NCBI GenBank assembly: GCA_964625905.1
Contig: CAZVBS010000021.1
Coordinates: forward strand, 1-11,350
Source: JABMNX01 sp964625905
Lineage (GTDB): Bacteria > Patescibacteriota > Minisyncoccia > Phycocordibacterales > JABMNX01
Reading direction: 5' to 3'
DNA: 11,350 bases
Part shown: positions 6,325-11,350 of the stretch, piece after piece
How positions within the stretch are numbered: the stretch's first letter is position 1
Layout of the letters: every line of letters starts with the position of its first letter
Made by a program: the position numbers and the translations under genes
The notes under the pieces: generated by a model
Seen by the model: only the letters and a program-made list of their open reading frames with translations
The model's database searches: none
Told to the model about the DNA's origin: nothing

Positions 6325-8301
6325 ATGGGAAAAATTCTAGGAATTGATTTAGGAACAACAAACTCAGCAATGGCATACATTGCAAACGGAGAACCTACAA
6401 TAATCGAAAATACTGAGGGAGCTCGTACAACCCCTTCAGTAGCCGCTGTGTCTAAAACAGGAGAACGTCTCGTTGGAGTACTTGCACGAAGGCAGGCGGT
6501 TACAAATCCACAAAATACTATATACGGTATAAAACGATTTGTTGGACACCGATTTGCCGACGAAGTCGTAAAAAAAGACAAAGACACATTGCCCTATGAA
6601 ATAAAAGAAGGAAAAGACGGAGGAGTTTTAATCTCCCTTAATGATAAAGATTATCGACCAGAGGAGATCTCAGCAATGATTATTCAGAAACTTAAGCAAG
6701 ATGCGGAAGCTAAAATCGGTGAGAAGATAGAAGAAGCAATAATTACAGTACCAGCATATTTTGACGATGCTCAACGAAAGGCTACAAAAGACGCTGGAAA
6801 GATAGCAGGTCTTAAAGTTAAAAGAATTATAAATGAACCAACAGCAGCTGCACTAGCTTATGGATTTAATAAAAAAAAGGATGAGCAGATTGTTGTATTT
6901 GACTTTGGAGGAGGTACTTTCGACGTATCAGTCCTTGAGGTAGGAGATGAGGTAATAGAAGTAAAAGCTACTGACGGAGATTCTCACATGGGTGGGCGAG
7001 ATATAGATCAAAAGATAATATCTTGGATAGGAGAAGAGTTTAAAAAAGAAAGTGGTATTGATATAACAAAAGATCCTCTAGCACTTCAAAGACTTGATGA
7101 GGCAGCAGAGAAAGCAAAGCTAGAACTCTCAACTGCTACTGAAACAGAAATTAATATTCCGTTTATAACCTCAAACGAATCAGGACCTAAACATCTACTA
7201 CTTAAATTAACACGTGCAACTTTAGAAGAATTAGCTAAAGAATATATCGACCGTTCGATAGAGATAACAAAAAGAGCGATAGAAGCTTCACCTTTTGAAA
7301 TTAAAGATATTGATGAAGTTATTCTAGTTGGAGGTCAGACACGTATGCCTGCAATAGAGGCTCGAGTTAAAGAACTTTTTGGAAAAGAACCAAACAAATC
7401 AATCAACCCTGACGAAGTAGTAGCTCTCGGAGCAGCTCTTCAGGCTGGCATTATGCAGGGAGATGTTAAAGATATACTACTTCTTGATGTTATTCCTCTG
7501 TCTTTAGGTATTGAAACACTTGGTGGAGTAGGAACAAAACTTATTGAACGAAATACTACAATACCAACATCAAAATCACAGACATTTTCAACAGCGGCAG
7601 ATAATCAAACCTCAGTTGAGGTGCATATAGTACAAGGAGAAAGAGCTATGGCTTCTGATAATAAAAGTTTAGGAAGATTTATACTTGAAGGAGTTCCACC
7701 GTCACCGCGCGGTATTCCACAAGTGGAAGTTACATTTGATATAGATGCTAATGGAATCTTAAATGTAATAGCTAAAGAAAAGACTTCAGGAAAAGAGCAG
7801 TCTGTTCGCATAGAGGCTGGTTCAGGTCTAAGTGATGAAGAGATAGAAAAGATGAAATCTGACGCAGATAGTCATGCAGAAGAAGATAAAAAGAAAAAAG
7901 AGTCTATTGAAATAAAAAATATGTCTGAACAACTTATTTATACAGCTGAAAATTCACTAAAAGAACATGGCGATAAAGTAACAACTACCGTAAAAGCAGA
8001 AGTTGAAGAGAAAATAAAAGAACTTCGTGAAGTAAAAGATAAAGAAGATGCTAATGCAATCAAGAAAGCCTCTGAGGAGCTATCAACCGCACTTGGTAAA
8101 ATAGGACAAGATGTAGCTAAAGCTAACGAGAAGACTGAAACAAAAGATAGTGACAATTCTGACGTCTCGAAAGACCAAGACGTTAAACACAATACTACAG
8201 AAAACAGTGGTAATTCTTCTGAAAACACTGAAGAAGATATCACTAGCCAAAATACAGATGGTTTAGACACTACTGAATCATCTGATAAAGAAGAAAAATA
8301 A
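6325..8301 (+). CDS. dnaK: DnaK, Hsp70 chaperone
   Basis: This ATP-driven chaperone binds unfolded protein segments with DnaJ and GrpE. The 658-residue product has a complete ATPase domain: GIDLGTTNS (6-14), DFGGGTFDVS (193-202) and GGQTRMP (336-342). The linker and substrate-binding beta domain begin at about DVIPLSLGIET (388-398), with GIPQVEVTFDIDANGIL further on, and a helical lid follows to about 605. Residues 606-658 form a hydrophilic tail rich in Ser, Thr, Asn, Asp and Glu, with no close match to the common E. coli-type ending. No key residue appears to be missing. The start is unambiguous from MGKILGIDLG. The leader is A/T-rich without a Shine-Dalgarno sequence. Confidence 0.97.
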   Translation: MGKILGIDLGTTNSAMAYIANGEPTIIENTEGARTTPSVAAVSKTGERLVGVLARRQAVTNPQNTIYGIKRFVGHRFADEVVKKDKDTLPYEIKEGKDGGVLISLNDKDYRPEEISAMIIQKLKQDAEAKIGEKIEEAIITVPAYFDDAQRKATKDAGKIAGLKVKRIINEPTAAALAYGFNKKKDEQIVVFDFGGGTFDVSVLEVGDEVIEVKATDGDSHMGGRDIDQKIISWIGEEFKKESGIDITKDPLALQRLDEAAEKAKLELSTATETEINIPFITSNESGPKHLLLKLTRATLEELAKEYIDRSIEITKRAIEASPFEIKDIDEVILVGGQTRMPAIEARVKELFGKEPNKSINPDEVVALGAALQAGIMQGDVKDILLLDVIPLSLGIETLGGVGTKLIERNTTIPTSKSQTFSTAADNQTSVEVHIVQGERAMASDNKSLGRFILEGVPPSPRGIPQVEVTFDIDANGILNVIAKEKTSGKEQSVRIEAGSGLSDEEIEKMKSDADSHAEEDKKKKESIEIKNMSEQLIYTAENSLKEHGDKVTTTVKAEVEEKIKELREVKDKEDANAIKKASEELSTALGKIGQDVAKANEKTETKDSDNSDVSKDQDVKHNTTENSGNSSENTEEDITSQNTDGLDTTESSDKEEK

Positions 8302-8324
8302 TCAGCACTAGATTGATTGTTTTT
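8294..8324 (+). terminator. weak AU-rich hairpin between dnaK and dnaJ
   Basis: AAAAATAATCA (8294-8304) can pair with TGATTGTTTTT (8314-8324) around a 9-base loop, with one G-U pair, and the right arm ends in a T-run. The stem has few G-C pairs, so at most it would attenuate transcription. It covers the dnaK stop codon and the -35 box of the dnaJ promoter. Confidence 0.35.
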
Positions 8325-8340
8325 GATATATAAGTACAAT
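8313..8340 (+). promoter_or_regulatory. promoter of dnaJ, predicted to give a leaderless mRNA
   Basis: TTGATT (8313-8318), a 16-base spacer and TACAAT (8335-8340). Only eight bases separate the -10 box from the dnaJ ATG at 8349, so transcription should begin at or next to the start codon. No Shine-Dalgarno sequence is present, which fits a leaderless message. Confidence 0.5.
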
Positions 8341-8348
8341 AACATCAT

Positions 8349-9425
8349 ATGCAAAACGACTACTACAAAGTACTTGGAATAACAAAAAGTGCTAATAAAG
8401 ACGAAATAAAAAAAGCTTTTCGGTCTTTAGCTCATAAATATCATCCCGATAAACAGACTGGGGATGAGTCTAAATTTAAAGAGATAAGTGAAGCTTATAG
8501 TGTGCTTTCTGATGACAAGAAACGTGCAGAATATGACTCTTATGGTCGCGTATTTTCTGGTGGTGCTGGTGCACAAGGCTCTCAAGGACAAGGATTTGGA
8601 GGATTTGATTTCTCTGGATTTGGACAAGGTCAAGCGGGTTTTGATGGTGTAGATTTAGGAGACATCTTTGGTGATATATTTGGAGGAAGAGGTAATAAAG
8701 CTAAACGAGGACGAGATATATCAATCGATATAGAATTATCTTTTAAGGATGCTTTGTTTGGAGTAGAAAGACGTGTACTTCTTACAAAAACATCTGTATG
8801 TGATATATGTAAAGGTACTGGAGCAGAAAAAGACTCTGCTGTTGATACGTGTAAAGAATGTAACGGTAATGGTAAAGTCCATGAAAATAGATCTTCAGTA
8901 TTTGGAACATTCACAACAGTAAAATCATGTTCGAAATGTTATGGAACAGGTAAGATACCTAAAGTTAAATGTAAAACATGTTCTGGAGAACGTGTAGTAC
9001 GAAAAGAAGAAGAAGTTGTAATACGTGTACCAGTAGGGATCAATAACGGAGAAATGATTCGACTAACAAGAGGAGGTGAAGCAATTGCAGGTGGAGAATC
9101 AGGAGACTTGTATATCAAAATACATGTACATCCTGATACTAAATACCATAAAGAAGGTACCAATCTGATTACAACACTTTCTGTAAAGTTAACCGACGCA
9201 CTACTTGGCAGTAAATATTCATTACAAACCCTTGATGGAGATGCTTTAGAAGTAAAGATTCCTCAAGGTGTATCTTTCGGAGAAATCATACGTATAAAAG
9301 GAAGAGGAGTACCATCTGGAAGTGGGCGTGGAGATCTACTAATAAAAATAGCGATAGATATGCCTAAAAAACTTAACAGAAAGTCAAAGAAAATTATTGA
9401 CGAGTTAAAAAATGAAGGTATTTAG
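8349..9425 (+). CDS. dnaJ: DnaJ, Hsp40 co-chaperone (type I)
   Basis: DnaJ delivers substrates to DnaK and stimulates its ATPase. The 358-residue protein has an N-terminal J domain (1-66) with the catalytic HPD at 32-34, a glycine/phenylalanine region (about 69-113), and four zinc-binding CxxC pairs at C151/C154, C168/C171, C194/C197 and C208/C211. Two beta-sandwich substrate domains follow, with a region ending KIPQGVSFGEIIRIKGRGVP. The first three pairs follow CxxCxGxG; the fourth reads CKTCSGER, with arginine in place of the last glycine. The protein is slightly shorter than E. coli DnaJ (376) but complete. It can be read through from dnaK and also has its own promoter-like sequence 8 bases before the start. 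Confidence 0.96.
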   Translation: MQNDYYKVLGITKSANKDEIKKAFRSLAHKYHPDKQTGDESKFKEISEAYSVLSDDKKRAEYDSYGRVFSGGAGAQGSQGQGFGGFDFSGFGQGQAGFDGVDLGDIFGDIFGGRGNKAKRGRDISIDIELSFKDALFGVERRVLLTKTSVCDICKGTGAEKDSAVDTCKECNGNGKVHENRSSVFGTFTTVKSCSKCYGTGKIPKVKCKTCSGERVVRKEEEVVIRVPVGINNGEMIRLTRGGEAIAGGESGDLYIKIHVHPDTKYHKEGTNLITTLSVKLTDALLGSKYSLQTLDGDALEVKIPQGVSFGEIIRIKGRGVPSGSGRGDLLIKIAIDMPKKLNRKSKKIIDELKNEGI

Positions 9426-9437
9426 AATAGTTTTAAA

Positions 9438-9495
9438 TATTTACATAAAAAATAAATAGCCAGAGTACTCTGGCTATTTATTTTTTATGTAAATA
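9438..9495. terminator. 58-bp perfect palindrome, terminator after dnaJ
   Basis: Each arm is 29 bases and pairs without a mismatch. The centre is the G+C-richer AGCCAGAGTACTCTGGCT, flanked by A-runs on the left arm and T-runs on the right. Transcribed on the + strand it gives a stem followed by a T-rich stretch, a standard intrinsic terminator. Because it is symmetric it would also work on the opposite strand. It begins 12 bases after the dnaJ stop. Confidence 0.85.
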
Positions 9496-9506
9496 GGTCA
9501 GTAATA

Positions 9507-9515
9507 TGATAATAT
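9507..9515 (+). promoter_or_regulatory. extended -10 promoter of the small membrane protein gene, leaderless
   Basis: TGA-TAATAT: TG at 9507-9508 and the -10 box at 9510-9515. The ATG follows after seven bases, so the transcript should start at the initiation codon. The -35 position falls in the right arm of the 58-bp palindrome and has no good match. Confidence 0.5.
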
Positions 9516-9522
9516 TAAAACA

Positions 9523-10020
9523 ATGAGTTTTTTAGACACATTGTCTGGAGCAATAACAACAGATGTAATTATTATATTTGTCGTATTTATCTTACTTTCT
9601 TTATATGGTTTAAGGTTTGGTAAGAGTTATATAATCTCTCTGTTAATTTCCTTATACCTTGGTATATTATCTTTCTTAAGTTTCCCATACCTAGAAGAAG
9701 CTACTCTATTAAAGAGCTCTGAAGTTCAGATAACACTTTCTCATATAGTTATATTCTTAATAGGTGTCATTATCATTCATACAATACTACTGCGAATTAT
9801 TTATGTAGAATACTCACATAAAAAGTTCTTTAAATATATTGAAGTTGGGCTTCTGTCTGGAGCAACAACAGCCTTATTCTTTGCATTCCTTTATCACACA
9901 ATACCATTTGCAACTATATATAATTTTGGCGACTCAATAAACAACCTATTCTCGTCACAATACTTTTTCTGGTGGCTTGTAGTGCCAATGATAGCCCTTC
10001 TAATAACGTCCAGAAGGTAA
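9523..10020 (+). CDS. small multi-pass membrane protein of unknown function
   Basis: The 165-residue protein is strongly hydrophobic, with about five membrane segments at roughly 13-30, 35-55, 72-94, 107-128 and 147-163. The first part (TDVIIIFVVFILLSLYGLRFGKSYIISLLISLYLGILSFLSFPY) recalls the opening of CvpA-like membrane proteins, including a glycine between the first two helices, but this is a weak resemblance of layout only. I do not recognise a named family, and no catalytic motif is seen. The protein ends shortly after the last helix with RR. It stands alone between two terminators (9438-9495 and 10036-10075), so it is probably transcribed on its own. Its A+T content matches the housekeeping genes. 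Confidence 0.75.
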   Translation: MSFLDTLSGAITTDVIIIFVVFILLSLYGLRFGKSYIISLLISLYLGILSFLSFPYLEEATLLKSSEVQITLSHIVIFLIGVIIIHTILLRIIYVEYSHKKFFKYIEVGLLSGATTALFFAFLYHTIPFATIYNFGDSINNLFSSQYFFWWLVVPMIALLITSRR

Positions 10021-10035
10021 AATTAAGAGAAATAA

Positions 10036-10075
10036 AGAATGTCCCAGGTACTTGGGGCATTTTTATGGTTTGTTT
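10036..10075 (+). terminator. intrinsic terminator after the small membrane protein gene
   Basis: AATGTCCCAG (10038-10047) pairs with TTGGGGCATT (10052-10061) around a GTAC loop, with two G-U pairs. It is followed by TTTATGGTTTGTTTTT. It begins about 16 bases after the stop codon, the usual place. Confidence 0.75.
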
Positions 10076-10088
10076 TTAAGAAAGTATG

Positions 10089-10132
10089 GACGTCGGTCTC
10101 TGGACATGATGTCTTGCGAGGAATCAGACGTC
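10089..10132. repeat. two GACGTCG heptamers ahead of the lipoprotein promoter
   Basis: GACGTCG occurs at 10089-10095 and 10127-10133, with 31 bases between the copies; GACGTC is itself palindromic. A related GACGTT lies at 10196-10201. Their place just before the tandem -10 boxes would suit a regulator, but this is only a repeat observation. Confidence 0.3.
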
Positions 10133-10144
10133 GATATTTTGTAC

Positions 10145-10172
10145 TGGTAATATACTCTATTTGTGGTATAAC
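10145..10172 (+). promoter_or_regulatory. two tandem extended -10 boxes of the lipoprotein gene
   Basis: TGG-TAATAT (TG 10145-10146, box 10148-10153) and TGG-TATAAC (TG 10164-10165, box 10167-10172) lie 19 bases apart. Either would give a leader of about 55-75 bases before the ATG at 10234, unlike the leaderless promoters nearby. No well-spaced -35 box is clear. Confidence 0.45.
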
Positions 10173-10220
10173 TCATGATAGATAAAAGATGCTGTGACGT
10201 TGTGTCATAAGCGAAGGAAT

Positions 10221-10225
10221 GGAGG
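10221..10225 (+). promoter_or_regulatory. strong Shine-Dalgarno sequence deciding the lipoprotein start
   Basis: GGAGG with eight bases to the ATG at 10234. It overlaps the alternative upstream ATG at 10219 and so argues for 10234. It is the only well-placed strong ribosome binding site before an intergenic start in the window. Confidence 0.7.
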
Positions 10226-10233
10226 TTTCGGTT

Positions 10234-10890
10234 ATGTTTAAGCTAGCTGGATTGTTATTCTTTGTTCTTTTTGTGGCTGGATGTGTAGCATCACAGTCAT
10301 CAAAAAACGAACGTCTTTTCAAACACGATGAACTTGTTGGAGAGACAAGGATCAACTTCTGCGACATTGGTCTCGAGGTGTCAGTACCTCGGAAAACAAT
10401 CAGAGATGCGAGGTACAATGTTTCGTATTGGCCGTACGCTTACGTTAATTACAGCGACGGAAAAACATCGTGTCTCATTGAATTAAGTGGGAAAGGAGTT
10501 TTCTCACCATATGTTGCACTTTTAGCTGTAACGTCAGACTATCCTGTTTTATCCAAATACGAATCTTTCTCGGATTTTATACACCAATCAACTATTCCTG
10601 AATTTATAAAGTTGAGAGGATTATCTGGCACCACATCGGAAATTTCTTCTGTTGAAGAGCAGAGTGTTGTTGTTGATGGATTATCAATGACGACTGCCGA
10701 GGTTCGCTTCATAGTTTCTGGACAAAATGGAGTAAAACATAACCGTAAGGCGCACTTCCTATGGTCTGAGGTAGGAGGAGTCTACTTGATGGTTATGGTC
10801 TTCTCTTATTCGTCAAAAGAAGAAACCGTGGACGATGGACTGGCGATACTTGTCCGAAAGTTGAAAATTCACCGCACTGCGGGACAATAA
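10234..10890 (+). CDS. predicted lipoprotein of unknown function
   Basis: From the ATG at 10234 the product is 218 residues, beginning MFKLAGLLFFVLFVAGC, a short signal peptide ending in a VAGC lipobox with C17 as the lipidation site. An in-frame ATG at 10219 would add MEVSV, but GGAGG at 10221-10225 supports 10234. The mature part has only two further cysteines (C43 and C80), which could form a disulfide. Alternating beta-like stretches and a final FSYSSKEETVDDGLAILVRKLKI helix recall PsbP/DcrB-like single-domain proteins, a guess from pattern only. The gene has its own promoters and is bounded by terminators on both sides. It is richer in G+C than its neighbours and uses CGG, AGG, ATC and TCG more freely, suggesting later acquisition. 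Confidence 0.75.
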   Translation: MFKLAGLLFFVLFVAGCVASQSSKNERLFKHDELVGETRINFCDIGLEVSVPRKTIRDARYNVSYWPYAYVNYSDGKTSCLIELSGKGVFSPYVALLAVTSDYPVLSKYESFSDFIHQSTIPEFIKLRGLSGTTSEISSVEEQSVVVDGLSMTTAEVRFIVSGQNGVKHNRKAHFLWSEVGGVYLMVMVFSYSSKEETVDDGLAILVRKLKIHRTAGQ

Positions 10891-10893
10891 TTC

Positions 10894-10940
10894 AAGAGCC
10901 CTGATGCTGTTATGCAGTGTTAGGGTTCTTTTATTTTATT
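10894..10940 (+). terminator. intrinsic terminator after the lipoprotein gene
   Basis: The arms at 10894-10909 and 10915-10930 form a continuous stem of about 16 pairs, including four G-U pairs, around a TTATG loop. The strongest part is AGAGCCCT against AGGGTTCT. A T-rich tail (TTATTTTATT) follows at once. It starts four bases after the stop codon. Confidence 0.8.
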
Positions 10941-10958
10941 ATTTATACATAATCTTTG

Positions 10959-10986
10959 TTGTGTATTAATTATGATTTACTATAAT
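10959..10986 (+). promoter_or_regulatory. promoter of the last gene, predicted leaderless
   Basis: TTGTGT (10959-10964), a 16-base spacer and a perfect TATAAT (10981-10986). Seven bases separate the -10 box from the ATG at 10994, so the message should start at or beside the initiation codon. There is no Shine-Dalgarno sequence. Confidence 0.6.
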
Positions 10987-10993
10987 TATTTTA

Positions 10994-11350
10994 ATGGAAA
11001 ATAACCACAATGTATTACCTTCGAGTAGATTAGCTCGCCATTTGCCTATAATTTTATTGATTCTACTCTTTGTGGCAGGCGGTGTATTCGCTTTTAATTT
11101 TATTTCTCAATATCAGTTTAAAGATCTTGATGGCACTATATATTTGACATTAGAATCGAAAGGATTGTCGACGATTGAAGGTAATTTTGTTTCAAACGTA
11201 TTTACACTTGATGTAGTTTCTGGTGAATTGAATGAACTTATACCAAATAACAAACAATCTATCATAACGTCGGACACGTCATCAGATGCCTCAATGTTTG
11301 CGTTGAGTGTTTCCTCAATAGATGAAAATGATCCTATTCAACAGATTTAT
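10994..11350 (+). CDS. single-pass membrane protein with extracytoplasmic domain (partial)
   Basis: The reading frame runs from the ATG at 10994 to the window edge without a stop, giving 119 residues. A short polar N-terminus with two arginines precedes one membrane helix at about 17-37 (LPIILLILLFVAGGVFAF), so the rest should lie outside the membrane. The stretch VFTLDVVSGELNELIP followed by SDTSSDASMFALSV recalls the strand-turn-strand pattern of TolB-type beta-propeller repeats (sugar-Gly-Glu turn, then Ser-x-Asp before a strand). This is inferred from two short segments and needs the missing C-terminus. It starts from its own promoter after the lipoprotein terminator. Serine and threonine content in the visible part is high. 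Confidence 0.65.
   Translation, partial: MENNHNVLPSSRLARHLPIILLILLFVAGGVFAFNFISQYQFKDLDGTIYLTLESKGLSTIEGNFVSNVFTLDVVSGELNELIPNNKQSIITSDTSSDASMFALSVSSIDENDPIQQIY

Noticed and set aside
7938..8354. 138-codon open frame on the minus strand across the end of dnaK
   Set aside because: It mirrors the Glu/Ser/Lys-rich dnaK tail, giving a low-complexity Ser/Leu/Phe product. dnaK on the + strand is certain.
10190..10212. Small hairpin TGAC/GTCA in the lipoprotein leader as a riboswitch
   Set aside because: There are only four base pairs and no conserved aptamer features, so it cannot be supported.

Overview
This is a low-G+C window (about one third G+C in hand-counted stretches) that looks like a chromosome segment of a Candidatus Patescibacteria (CPR) bacterium, most likely from the Parcubacteria side. 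The grounds are the reduced, closely packed ribosomal proteins (short L13, cysteine-poor S4, S11 with a Gly-Lys-Lys-Arg N-terminal extension), a membrane-anchored 'baseplate J-like' protein of a type I know from CPR genomes, and the near absence of Shine-Dalgarno sequences. The lineage is inferred from protein style; no rRNA is present. All genes read on the + strand.

Layout. Bases 2-97 are probably the tail of an upstream gene. Next comes the membrane-anchored baseplate-J-like protein (149-1489). A clear extended -10 promoter (1559-1588) then starts a classic alpha-operon block: infA, rpmJ (missed by length-limited gene finding), rpsM, rpsK, rpsD, rpoA, rplQ, rplM and rpsI. These encode initiation factor 1, ribosomal proteins L36, S13, S11, S4, L17, L13 and S9, and the RNA polymerase alpha subunit. 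After a 144-base gap with two hairpins follows the Hsp70 chaperone set grpE, dnaK and dnaJ, without hrcA and without a visible CIRCE operator. A perfect 58-bp palindrome ends dnaJ. Beyond it are three less familiar envelope genes: a small multi-pass membrane protein (9523-10020), a predicted lipoprotein in its own terminator-bounded cassette (10234-10890), and the start of a single-pass membrane protein that runs off the window (from 10994).

How the genes work together. The first two thirds are translation, transcription and protein-folding housekeeping. The last 1.9 kb is a set of single genes, each with its own promoter and terminator, and all predicted to sit in the cell envelope.

What is worth a second look is mainly the expression architecture rather than a new enzyme system. 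Several promoters place the -10 box only 7-8 bases before the ATG, which predicts leaderless mRNAs. A TGG-TA(T/A)(A/T)A(T/C) extended -10 recurs. Terminator and next promoter overlap at two junctions. The lipoprotein gene is the exception, with a strong GGAGG ribosome binding site and richer G+C. I see no CRISPR array, transposase, tRNA or rRNA, and no gene-free stretch over 300 bases.
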